Shown in pieces: positions 33,408-43,910 of a stretch of 64,000 nt of DNA. The position numbers were made by a program, and so were the translations under genes. Under the pieces are notes generated by a model that worked only from the letters and a program-made list of their open reading frames with translations, searched no databases and had not been told where the DNA came from. Numbering within the stretch: position 1 is the first letter of the stretch; the number at the start of each line of letters is the position of its first letter. Where the stretch lies: NCBI GenBank assembly GCA_014529385.2, contig CM043969.1, positions 76,304,676 to 76,368,675 on the forward strand, written 5' to 3'. The DNA comes from Adiantum capillus-veneris (taxonomy: Eukaryota > Streptophyta > Polypodiopsida > Polypodiales > Pteridaceae).

Positions 33408-33828
33408 AACTATATCTTACATGGACATGGGAGGAGATGGGATCTATGGCAAGATGATTGAGCAATGTAGATCTTGGGCAAAGTAAACTCGGGTATTGAG
33501 TTTACTTCGCCCCCCCTTGTCCCCCCCCTCCCTCGCACCTCGAAGAATTGAATCCACTACCTGGGGGTTGCGAGGCATGTGCCCTAACCACATCGCATGC
33601 GCACGTTGTTCGTGGAATGTAGATGTCTTCCTCAAGTTTTGACTTGCAAACATATCGCAATAGGGGGAAGTAAACTTAGGTGGGTACTAGAGTTTACTAT
33701 TGTACTTGAATTTACTTTTGCAACAAGATTTATCGAGCCACCTTAATGTTGAGGCCCTAGATTGAGGGGGGCCTTTGATCCCATCTCCCATACCTGTGTG
33801 AGATATAGTTGTTGTGGGGGGGTTGCTT
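33359..33828. mobile_element. Foldback/MITE-like element with ~45 bp inverted ends
   Basis: The left end, after the G run, reads ACAACTATATCTTACATGGAC...GGGAGGAGATGGGATC (33406-33451). The right end reads GATCCCATCTCCCATACCTG...GAGATATAGTTGTTGTGGGGGGG (33778-33824), its reverse complement with a few changes. Both ends terminate in G or C runs. The interior (~330 bp) has further inverted AAGTAAACT...AGTTTACTT phrases and no transposase. It sits inside or next to the LTR side of the gypsy element. The target duplication cannot be read because of the homopolymer. Confidence 0.65.
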
Positions 33829-34432
33829 AGGCCCCTGTCACACTAGGGCGCTTGCCCCAATCTCTCTTTGAATGTGGGCAGCCATGTTGCTATCACACTA
33901 GGTCTTCAATAAAAAGCTATCAATGTTGATCAAAAAATTGAAGTTGGATAGGTGGTTTAGCCTCCTCCTATGATGTTGGCTATCAATGCTCAAACCTTGT
34001 CGTCTGCATTTGCACGCGTGCTTTTTGCACATGACCACCTCTTGCAAGTGTTGGCCAAAGGTGCTAAGCCATTCCTCTGACATGGGATGGAGGCCAAGTT
34101 CTCCTTTTTCCTTTGCAAATGAGTCGTCGCCTTGGCATGGCCAGCTTGTGCTCAGGCCCTTAATAACCCTTTACTCTCAATAAGGTTAATGTTTATTTCA
34201 AAATTGGCAAGCATACTCCACAAAATTTTTAATGATCCAATGCGGCATTTTCACTCTCTTATTACTCACCTTAGCCTCACCTTCACCTTACGTATCTTGC
34301 ACCATTAACATTGCTGCTCAACACCACACTCACCTACTGTGATTGCTTGCATCTTCTTCTCATCGGCTTTCCTTTCTCACCTTGCGCCATTGCCATTACA
34401 ACTCAGCGGTTTCAGGAACACATGCTCTCGGC

Positions 34433-34433
<1 letters not shown>
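33829..34433. other. No recognised gene
   Basis: Short frames only; TC-rich towards its right end. Confidence 0.4.

Positions 34434-34526
<93 letters not shown>
34434..34526. repeat. (GA)n microsatellite, ~93 bp
   Basis: About 46 GA units. Arg-Glu and Ser-Leu repeat frames on both strands are artefacts. Confidence 0.95.
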
Positions 34527-34528
<2 letters not shown>

Positions 34529-34611
34529 CAAAGTGGCCGACAGCTGCGACGAGGGTGGTGGGATGAAGAGAGGCTCAATGTGATCCATGTGTGTGTGCTT
34601 TTTTTTGGGGG

Positions 34612-34946
34612 GTGGGGACCCTGTGATAGTTGAGGCCAATGTGTAGACCATGCAAGTACTCAAGCCAAGGCAGCTCAAAGCTTCAAGACTAGAAACATGC
34701 AAAACATGCATGTACTCAAGCTGTGGGGACCCTGTGACAGCTGAGGCCAATGTGTAGACCATGCAAGTACTCAAGCCGAGGCAGCTCAAAGCTTCAAGAC
34801 TAGCGACATGCAAAACATGCATGTACTCAAGCTGTGGGGACCCTGTGATAGTTGAGGCCAATGTGTAGACCATGCAAGTACTCAAGCCGAGGCAGCTCAA
34901 AGCTTCAAGACTAGCAACATGCAAAACATGCATGTACTCAAGCTGT
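34612..34946. repeat. Three tandem 111 bp repeats
   Basis: CTGTGATAGTTGAGGCCAAT starts at 34621, 34732 (as CTGTGACAGCTGAGGCCAAT) and 34843. Units are over 95 percent identical. Because 111 is divisible by three, a minus-strand frame (34972-34412, 186 codons) stays open through all three as 37-residue repeats and then runs into the (GA)n tract. I do not regard it as a real gene. Confidence 0.9.
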
Positions 34947-35720
34947 GGTGCATCATCAAGCAAGGTCCGCATGAGAAATGGGAAGCATGCACTCTTTCAG
35001 GCAAATGGACCAGGTGTAGATGAGGGCTTTGTGGGAATGAAGTTTGCGATATAGAGAGAGTGAGAGAAATGCCAGTACATGGTGTTGCATGCCATGTGCA
35101 TCTTGTGGACTCTCTTCATGACACTAATGTTGCATGCATGCACAAATTTTTAAAACAAGTACAATGATTAATTTTTCTTGCTTACAATGGGTTGGAGAGA
35201 ATACATTATAAAACTTTCTCGAAGTTTGCGACTACCATTTACCGCATTTTGTAGCATTAGGAAAATTTTGAACTCATTTTTGGGCCTTTTAAGAGTGCCA
35301 CATCATCAAAGTTGTACAAAAGAAAGCAACCCGGTAGACCCCTCTAAATATTGCTTAGAACCCCATGATATGACCTATCATTGGAAAGTTCTTGAAAAAT
35401 GGATTCGAAAGAGCCAAGGTCCGAAAATTTTGGATCACTTCTATGAAAGTTATGCCATTTTTTTTCAATCAACCAGCTTTTGTTACCGTTACGGTAATCT
35501 AAAATCACCTTTTTCTAGATCTACATGAAGGCAATGTCCAATACATGCATGCTATATATCAATAGATAGCATTTGAAGAGTAGATTCTAAATATCCAACC
35601 TCCAACAAGTTTGGATCTTATTTACAAAAAAATTACCGATCCCCACTTTTTGAAAGCTATGCCACATCAACAATTCTTACAAGGCCCATTGTTTAGTCCA
35701 AACTTTTCCTAATGTGAGAG
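34947..35720. other. No recognised gene
   Basis: A 116-codon + frame (35178-35528) has no recognisable motif. The flank runs up to the probable CACTA terminus. Confidence 0.4.
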
Positions 35721-36125
35721 CACTACAAAAGATCAATTCATTACCGATGTCAAGTTACCGACGTCTTTTGATGGGTGTTGGTATATGCATTGCTAAAACT
35801 AGAGGAGTCTCAATTTTTAATTAAAATCAAATTTTAATATATTGACGTTCATTGCGACAATTATATGGACGCATATACCAATGGTTATACCGACCCGTTT
35901 ACCGACTCTTATTCGGATGCCAACCTATAAACCAGAACCCGCAGATTCATTTTTGCATTTTTGCCTCATTTTTGCTTCTCCTCCTTCCTCTCTTTCTACG
36001 TTTCTTCTCCATACTTGCAGATCTACCACATTGGGCCTCACCTAGCCTTGGAATTTCACTCAGACACCCTCCTACAAAGAAAAAGTATGCTTTTTTTTTT
36101 TGGTTTATGTTAGAGTGAGCGTGTA

Positions 36126-36128
<3 letters not shown>

Positions 36129-36169
<41 letters not shown>
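36129..36169. repeat. (GT)n microsatellite
   Basis: About 20 GT units followed by GCGCGTGCGTGC. Confidence 0.95.
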
Positions 36170-36173
<4 letters not shown>

Positions 36174-36285
36174 TGCGTGCGTAACATAGTGTGTTTTGGT
36201 GTTTTCTTACAGGTTTTGCTTTAATCTTTCAAGCTCTTTGTGCTCACATTGGCCAAATGTGAGTGCTCTTTCTTTCTTTTTCTTG

Positions 36286-36309
36286 TACACACACACACAC
36301 ACACACACA
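36286..36309. repeat. (CA)n microsatellite
   Basis: About 12 CA units, with further CA-rich runs to 36402. Confidence 0.9.
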
Positions 36310-36639
36310 TAATCACACACACATGCACATAAACACACAAATAAATACACACACACACATATATTTGCACATAATTATACACACTACGTGCACACACACA
36401 CATTTTTATATGAAATATTATAAATCAATAATACATTTTTAAATTAAATTCGTCATTTTTTAATTTTGACATAAATGTTACCATAAACAAACTAATTGAA
36501 ATTTGTTTACCATAAATATTTAGTCAAAAAGAGACAATCTATTGATTTGTTTTTTTAGATTCATTTACAATTAATTATTAATATTTTGACAATTTTATTT
36601 TAAGTTTGCGTGGTACTTTTTAGTTGTGTTAGCCGTAGG

Positions 36640-37720
36640 TCAAACTATTATGTTAGCGACTTATGGTTACCAAATGCAAAGTGGTTGTAAATGTTAGTGT
36701 TAGGATGCTTTAGCTTAGAGATCGGTATAATTTTAGGTTAAAGTGTAAGGTTTAATTTGGCCATCTTCAGGGGTCGCATTAGTTTAACCATTTCAATCCA
36801 CTTACAAATAGCAGCTTATGATTTCAGTTCTTCTTGATTTGGTTGTTTTAGTCCGCTTAGGGCTAGCAACTTTTGATTTGATCGCTCTAAATCAGCTTAG
36901 GGTTGCATTAGTTTATCCATTTCAATCTGCTTAGGGCTAACCACTTAGGGTTAGTGACTTATTTTTTTCTTAGTTTGGCTGGTTTAGTCCACTTAGGGCT
37001 AGCCGCTAAGGGTTAGTGGCTTTTGGTTTGGCTCCTAATAGTTGGCTGTGTTTGGCCGCTTAGGATCGTTCATGTAATGCTGCTTAAGTTTGGCTGCTCT
37101 ATATCGGGTTAGGGTGGCCTTAAGCAAGTTCTTCCTGCTTGGGGATAGCTTCTTAAGGTTAGCGGCTTTTGGTTTGGCCGTTAGGAGTTTTAGGTTTGAG
37201 TGTTAAGGTTAGAGTATTAGAGTGTAAGGGTTTGCCCACTACACGCATTGTCATGTAGACATGGGTGTGTACATATATCGTACTCACGAATATAGGCATT
37301 GATTAATAAAAGTGATATTATAACCCAGTGGTCCTAATGTACCTCTAAACCGAGGTGTGTGGGGATTGGGCATGGCTAAAGAATGTGAGGCAGTATACAA
37401 TGTGCCAATATAGAAACTCTAAAGGGCTAGCGGCTTTTGGTTTGGCCGTGGGTTGGCCATGCTTAGTCTCTTAGAATTAGCCACGTATGGTTGGCGGCTT
37501 TTGCTTTGGCCGCTCCAAATTGGCTTAAGGTTTGATCGCTCTAAACCGACTTAGTGTTAGCGGCTTTAAATCAACTTAGCTTATCAACAAACCACGTGTT
37601 GTAGTGGACAATTCATGAAAACCTAGAAGAGAAGCATCCTCTTATCAACAAATTGACTTTTGGTTTGGCCGCTCTAAATCGGTTTAGGGTTTGGCAATTT
37701 CAATTCACTTAGGGCTAGCT
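36640..37720. repeat. Degenerate repeat containing CTTAGGG(C/T)TAG
   Basis: Some 15 or more loosely spaced copies of a phrase built from (C)TTAGGG(C/T)TAGC, GGCTTTTGGTTTGGCCGCT and CTAAATCGGCTTAG, at irregular spacing of roughly 40-70 bases. It lies in the 5' part of the CACTA element, before the transposase. It contains the plant-telomere-like string TTAGGG but not the tandem TTTAGGG array, so it is not a telomere. Confidence 0.7.
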
Positions 37721-38261
37721 AGTGATTTATTCAAATTCATGTGTTATATGTTATATATTAATTTTGTGGACATGAATGTTTATCTGGCACCACTTATAGA
37801 AGAGATTTAAATATTGTGGACATGGATTGGTGTGGTTGATATGTCCCAATCGATCGATCAACAACATGCCCATGTGTAAGGCAGTTTCATGTGGACCATG
37901 CACAATTGGCTAGGCTTTGGTGAGTGTTTGTTCAGGTAAGTACTTTGAAACCCATACCTATATGCATTTTTTAGGTGGTGCGTGGTCAATGCTCGATGCT
38001 TTTTTGTTTCTTCTTTCTGATTTTAAGAGTTGAGCTATTCGGGCAGTCATGCATGCCCCCTACGTGGTCCTCAACTTGGTTTCATCGCTCTAGTTTTTAC
38101 GAGGAGCATGGATAATTTTTGCTAGAAGGGCATGAGTTGTGTGGAACAAATATATGCAAACATGATATGCACCCATTGAAGGCGAGTGATTGGAAGAACA
38201 TGTGGCAAGAATCAGGAGATTTCATGCCACCAGGCATGACAAGATTCTATTTCTCATACCT
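37721..38261. other. 5' interior of the CACTA element
   Basis: Expected to hold the N-terminal transposase exons, but I could not recognise the zinc-finger-like or transposase_21 motifs here. Confidence 0.35.
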
Positions 38262-40050
38262 TCCATATTAGAATGACTTACCCAATGCATAATTTTAAGA
38301 ATGTGAAGAAGATCCTATGGAAGACCATTACTCGAAAAAAGGATAGCAAGGCCCAAGAGACGACCTACAAGCTGTGAGAAGAATGCCAAAGATGTGGCCT
38401 CGACCTATACCCAATGGAAAATATGCTATTCCAAAAGCTCCATGGATTTTGATTCGTGTAAAGAAGCAACAAGTGAAGAATACCATATCTACATTCAAGA
38501 CTCCTATTGAGTGCATGCGATGTTTGAAAACAAATTTTACTAGAGATGACAAACTCAGTGGTCGTATGTCTCAGGATTGGCCCACATTTTTACAATTTAT
38601 CTTACTAAGTGTCATAAAAGATTGTGTACAACATGACATTAGGAACAAAATTTACAAGATTAGTGAGTTAGTGTGTTGGATCTCATCAAAAGAGATAAGA
38701 AGAGACAACATAGATGCAACTCGCTTAAATGCTAGAGAGGCAATGTGTATGGTGGAGAAGTATTTTCCAACAAACATTCTTACTATTTAAATGCATTTAC
38801 TTGTGCATGTGTTTGATGAAGTTGCAGTATTGTGACAGTCCATTACAGGTGGATGTTCTTCTTGGAGAGATTTATGAAGACTTTAAAAGGGTTCATTCAT
38901 CAAAGGGCTCTCTCTGAGGGTAGCATAGCTGAAGGATGGCTTGTGCAAGAGTCTCTTGTTTTTATCAATGATTTTTTGGGTCCAATTGACCTAGAGATGC
39001 CCCGAATGTGGACTTCTGAGACAAACGCCATGGTAACTAGGGAGGAGCCATAGGGACAGGGCATCATGAGGAAGATTTATATCAAAATTCATGAAAAGGT
39101 TATGAGATTTTGTCTTCTTAGCTCAGAGTGATGCAAAAGTGGATTTAAAAATATGAAGTGAAAAAGCAACAACATTAGGCAACAATTTTGGAGGCAAAGC
39201 AAAATGAAGTATTGATCACTGAAGAAGAAGAGGATATATCGAGGGGGATGCGATTGGCATGTATATATTGTACGTGCTTCTTATTTTTAACCACATGAAA
39301 ATATTTCTATAGTAAGTTTGATATTGTTTTATGTTCTTGTAGTATCACAAATACGGAGCATTGTGGTCACGTGGGCAACACTTTAGAGTGCAACGAATAG
39401 ATGAACGAAGGTCACCTTTGACAGTGGTGTCAGGGCAAGCTTTGTTCAAGAAAGTCAGAGTAGTGCTAGGGATGACAATACAAAGAATGGCCAACTTGAA
39501 TACTTTAAATACAACCAAGACCTCTTGAAAGTTAACATTAGAAAGTTTGATATTTTTATTTTTGATGTGAAGTGGTTCAAGGTTATTACTAGTGGTCCCA
39601 ATGCAAATGTGCACAAAGGTAGGAGTGGATTCATTCAAATGAGCTTTAGGCGAATGTGGATAGATGATCGGGATACGTTTGTATTTCCCCATCATTCTAA
39701 ACAGCTTGTGTTTATCACACATCCACTATGGAATGAAAAAGATGAGGATTATTTGACTAAACTGTGATGGCTCTTTCTTGTTCAAGTTTCTCAAAGGAGT
39801 AAACAAGTGTGTGAAGGATTGAAGGTTGAGAAAAAAGAGACATGTGAGTAATGTGCATGGATTGCAGATAATTGGGATGAGGATATTGAGCTTGAAGTCG
39901 GTGCTCTTGGTGATGAGTAGATGCCTGAACCTGAAGATGAGCAATCGAATACTGAGATAGATGCAGAGATGGATGGAGCCATGGAGTTTGATGACAAAGA
40001 TGAAGTGATTTTTGTTAAGAACTCTCTTGTAATGTCTACTTATGATTAAT
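38262..40050 (+). pseudogene. Decayed CACTA TNP2-like transposase (C-terminal half)
   Basis: The frame at 38374-38790 contains YAIPKAPWIL and then a segment ending in a Glu-x-x-Phe-Pro pattern. After a frame change, 38832-39053 contains VHYRWMFFLERFMKTLKGF, then SEGSIAEGWLVQESL. This is the hallmark of the DUF4218 domain of plant CACTA transposases ('GPVhYRWMyPfERfmk.LKgyvrn...pEgSIaEgy'). Further on, 39525-39767 holds VKWFKVI followed by a segment ending FPHHSKQLVFI, matching the following DUF4216 domain. The tail (39800-40050) is acidic. TNP2 would bind the element ends and catalyse cut-and-paste excision. The frames are broken at least four times, and the DDE-bearing N-terminal part is not recognisable. 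Confidence 0.8.
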
Positions 40051-40149
40051 GGATTTTAATTATTGTTCAACAATGAATACATAGTGATTTGTGTTGCTTA
40101 AGTGGGTTATTTATGATTAAGTGAACTAACGTATTGTATATATTTTTTC

Positions 40150-41060
40150 AAATTAGTTTCTTTTGCACCCATGGCAGATGACAAGGAGCCATACTCTCCA
40201 AGATTCAAGTTTCCTATTACTCCGACCGGCATGTCACCTGAGAAGATGGCTACATTTTTCTCACAGTTTACCCCAGAGTAGTGTGCATATGCAGAGATGT
40301 TTTGGAGAGATGGTCCTTCCAGACCAGATATAGTTGCTCCAACTCTTGGGACCAATGTGCCACTTACACTAACGAGTCGAGCTACACCAAAAACTGCACT
40401 CTCTCGTTCCTCTTTGAGACGACCTAAGTCTCCTCATTCTTTTGGCAGTGGTTGTTGTGATAGTGACACTATTGATGCGTTCACACCATCGAGAGAGCTC
40501 CCACCTCTCTCTTCAATAGAGAGTACACCACTTAGCACACCATGAATACCTTGGGGATCAATTGAGTTTCATCCTAGCAATGTGTATACAAAACCAGGGA
40601 TGGGGCACCGAATATGGATATGGACAAAAAGGCCATGTGACAAAGGACTTGATAGCTTTGTACGGTGCAGTTTGGGCACTCTGTGATGGAGCATTGGTAT
40701 GCTTAGGATCATGAGAGGAAGAATTACATAATGGATGCCATTCACAGAAAGTGCATGCTAGCAGACAGGTACGATCCAGTCTTCATTGAATGGATCGTGA
40801 GTGTGGCTATTGCGATGATGTCACATCATCGATCAAAGTCATCGAGAGATCGATGATGGCTAGATGGCTGATCAACTAGTCCATAAGTCACAGAATATGA
40901 GCATCAGTTGTCAGTTTCGTGGATGATCTTATCATGAGTTGTATGTATCAATCTAGCATCATATTTAGCAGTAGAGAGATGCAACTAGAGTATACCTAGA
41001 GTCTGTAGGATCATCTCATCTTGGGAGCGGAGGCTACAAGACTCTTTGACATGAGTTTGT
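40150..41060 (+). pseudogene. Second decayed CACTA ORF (TNPA-like position)
   Basis: From ATG at 40171 the frame runs through a Pro/Ser-rich segment, a stop at about 40279-40281, and on to 40545 (Ser/Thr/Pro-rich). A later piece at about 40690-40860 encodes a Tyr/Met-rich stretch ending in SHHRSKSSRDR, reminiscent of the Asn-Arg-x-x basic motif in plant CACTA second-ORF proteins (Ptta/En/Spm family). Position and orientation after the TNP2 remnant fit a TNPA-like DNA-binding accessory protein. The assignment is by position more than sequence. Confidence 0.4.
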
Positions 41061-41283
41061 AAGTTTCATATACTATTTAAATAGAATATGTATATATGTT
41101 TTTCTAATATTTATCTTATGGTTAAGTGTTTATCTTATGGTGAGAACTTGCCATGCAATGTCCTCCAATATGTCAAGAAGAAAAATATGGATTCAAGCAT
41201 GGATTGTCAGCTCTTCTGTCCCAGCTTTAGGATGAGGGAAAGGCCGTTGACCAAGAGGCATTACCTTGATGAGTATGGTTTAT

Positions 41284-42066
41284 GTATATGTTTTCATTGA
41301 GTATAGTTCATATATAGTTAGTTATGGCTATTTTTTTGTTTCATGTATACTTAGAGGTCAGCTACAATTCTGGTTATATTCATGTATAGTCAGTTTTGGT
41401 TTTGGTTATGATTATGAATATTTTTATGGTTATGGTAATGGTTTTGATCATGGCCATGGTCATGAAATTGTTGTATGGTTATGGTTTTGGAAATTTGTTA
41501 TGGTTATGGTTTCAGAATCTTGTGAGGTTGTTATGGTTATGGTTTGAGAATATGGTTATGGTTTTGGAATCCTCTTAAGGTTATGATTATGGTTTTGGAG
41601 TCATGTTATGGAATTGCTCTTTGGTTATGGGCTTGGAATTGTATTATGGTTATGATGTTGGGATCCGTTTGAGGTTATGGTTATGATTTTAAAGTCATGT
41701 TATGGTCATGGTTATGAAATTACTCTTTGGTTATGGTTTTGCAATCATGTTATGGTTATGGTTATGATTTTGGAATCATATTATGGTCATGGATATGGAA
41801 TTTCTCTTTGGTTATTGTTTTGGAATCATGCTATGGTTATGGTTATGGTTTCAAAATCTTGTGATGGCTATGGTGATAGTTTTGGAATCATGTTATGGTC
41901 ATGGTTATGGTTTGCGAATCTTGTTATAGTTATGATTTTGGAATCCTGATATGGTTATGGTTTGCAAATCTGTGATGATTATCATTTGCAAATCTTGTTA
42001 TGGTTATGGTTTGTGAATCTTGTCATGGTTATGGTTATGGTTCTAAAATCTTGTTATGGTAATGGT
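41284..42066. repeat. GTTATG-based minisatellite, ~780 bp
   Basis: Dense GGTTATGGTTATGG strings interspersed with TTTTGGAATC(A/T)TGTTATGG. The higher-order unit of roughly 40-60 bp is irregular. It lies downstream of the second ORF inside the CACTA element. Met/Val/Tyr/Gly-rich frames across it are by-products. Confidence 0.85.
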
Positions 42067-42229
42067 TACACTGTCAATATGTACTCACAATACTACTAAA
42101 CTTTTAGCCAAAATGTAGGTGGAGTGCGGTTGCTTTTACACTCTTCCTTTTAAGTAGAGATTTTTTGGTGCTACAGTACTTGCAACACCAATTTCTAGTC
42201 CTCTCTGCTAAAAAAATTTCTGCAGGTTT

Positions 42230-42431
42230 TGGCATCAGTATAAGCGCCGGTATGCACTCTGAAATGTGTATCGAAATAAGCGTTGGTATTTTTCACCATG
42301 TATACTGACACACTACATACCGACACCTTTTCAGACAGTACAATATCGATGCGTATACCGACGCTTTGGAATTTTAAAGCCCATTTATTTTATCGGTATA
42401 GGCACTAGTTTTTGCGCGTGTGTTGTAGGGG
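42230..42431. repeat. Right subterminal region of the CACTA element
   Basis: Contains ATACCGAC, GCGTATACCGACGC, GCGCCGGTAT, GCGTTGGTAT and TATCGGTATAGG, in direct and inverted orientation. These match motifs near the left end. Such motifs are the usual transposase-binding sites of CACTA elements. Confidence 0.6.
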
Positions 42432-42944
42432 TGGCCAAATAGGAGAGGGGGGGACGGCAAGGAGTTTTTTTGTTAATTAAACATTATTACATATATTACC
42501 ATGCATATTACCGCTGTTATTATCCCATTGTTTATCACTATGATTACTTCTACTATTATCGTGCAACGCTTTGGAGCTAAAAAGATCAAATTTGGGTACT
42601 TCTTTCTATTTTACAATTGTTTTTTAATAGAGCATGATATTTTTTATAAAAAATGAAAAAAAGTGATAAACATTTGATCATTAAATTAACCTTATGCATA
42701 TGATTAGCTTACATAGCATGCTTAACGCTTTGGAGCTAAAATATTCAAATTTAAGTACTTCTTTCTATTTTAGAAAAAAGATTATAGAGTATGATATTTT
42801 TTCATAAATGTTGGACAAACAAAATGGTAGACAATTGATCATTAAAATCACATACATATGATTAGGTCTCCCCATTCTTAGAAAAATAAAAAATCTTGTA
42901 AAACATGTTAAGTGCGTAAGTGAATCGTGAGTTTAGGAATGAAC
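42432..42944. other. No recognised gene; short direct repeat
   Basis: AACGCTTTGGAGCTAAAA.ATCAAATTT.GTACTTCTTTCTATTTTA occurs at about 42566 and 42724 (period about 159). The following ~120 bases are also similar. This is an old tandem duplication. Confidence 0.7.
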
Positions 42945-42952
42945 TCCCCACC

Positions 42953-43018
<66 letters not shown>

Positions 43019-43062
43019 ACCCCCCCCCCCCCCCCCCCCCCCCCCACCCCCCCCCCCCCCCC

Positions 43063-43121
<59 letters not shown>
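42945..43121. repeat. C-rich tract, ~177 bp
   Basis: Almost pure C with a few A and T interruptions, running into (CT)n to 43145. Poly-Pro and poly-Gly frames on the two strands are artefacts. Tracts of this kind are prone to replication and assembly error, so the length here may not be exact. Confidence 0.95.
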
Positions 43122-43123
<2 letters not shown>

Positions 43124-43145
43124 TTCTCTCTCTCGCTCTCTCTCA

Positions 43146-43349
43146 ATGTGGTATCCGTCCTTCTCATGTCTAGCTAATATTGTTGCAAATCTATGTACTT
43201 CGTCATTGCCTCTTGCTGTGTGCTACAGACTAGCGCATCACTTCTGTTGTTATTGAGAGAATCTTTGACTTAGGAATAACTTTTAATGTTTTTAAAGCCA
43301 TTAGGAATATCTTTTTATGATTAACATAAATTAACATGCTTAAGAAAAT

Positions 43350-43382
<33 letters not shown>

Positions 43383-43910
43383 GCAACATGGTAAAAAAAT
43401 TCCATAGAATGAAATATACAAAATATTTATGAATCATCTTCAAAATGATCTCTACAAAAGGCATTATCTAGATCTAAACCCATGGCTCTTAAATCAACAA
43501 AGATATCATCTTTTTGGATTCATCATCTTCCATCATGTTGGTATGAAAGGTTCTAAAATCACATTTAGTATTGTTTCAAAACAGTCCCAAGTACTTGGCA
43601 TTATAACTATGTTTCCCATGATGCCACAATCCATGGTGATTCAGCGCTCGTCAATGTGGTGTGTATGAAAGTGTGGACCCTTGGACCACATAGAGTTAAA
43701 GGAAAGACACTATAGAATAGAAAAAGTATACAGGCATTTACAAACATAAAATCAAGTAAAGATTACAATATGGTTTAGGCGTATGAATACTCTAGCTTTG
43801 GCATGCAATCTCATGGATACTCCCATTCTTTGTCAGTAATTTCCTCTCTGCATGCCTTTGCTTTGGTCATTCTCTCATGGATCCACTCAAGATTAATGAA
43901 ATATGGAAAA
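43146..43910. other. No recognised gene; (GA)n at 43351-43381
   Basis: Short frames only. The right part may be the distal end of the minus-strand CACTA remnant that follows. Confidence 0.45.

Larger units (their letters stand above)
35721..42431 (+). mobile_element. Probable CACTA (En/Spm-type) DNA transposon, decayed
   Basis: The left end is CACTACAAAAG at 35721. The right end, read in reverse, is C.CTACAACACACGCG near 42431 (a worn CACTA). Both sides carry clustered subterminal motifs (TTACCGAC, ATACCGAC, GCGTCGGTAT; 35742-35920 on the left, 42235-42410 on the right), the usual CACTA layout. Between them, in one orientation, lie a TNP2-like transposase remnant (38262-40050) and a second decayed ORF (40150-41060). 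A 3 bp target duplication is not clear (GAG on the left, no matching triplet on the right), so the right boundary is approximate. Two minisatellites occupy the rest. Confidence 0.6.

Noticed and set aside
37237-37606. Possible nested 370 bp CACTA element (CACTACACGC ... GTTGTAGTG)
   Set aside because: The ends match for only about 7 bases, and the flanking triplets GCC and GAC differ. The interior consists of the same degenerate repeat as the surroundings.
36640-37720. Interstitial telomere array
   Set aside because: TTAGGG strings are irregularly spaced and embedded in longer phrases. There is no tandem TTTAGGG.
42862-43256. Open frames of poly-Gly and poly-Pro up to 109 codons on both strands
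   Set aside because: They are read-outs of a C-rich simple repeat, with no non-repetitive domain.
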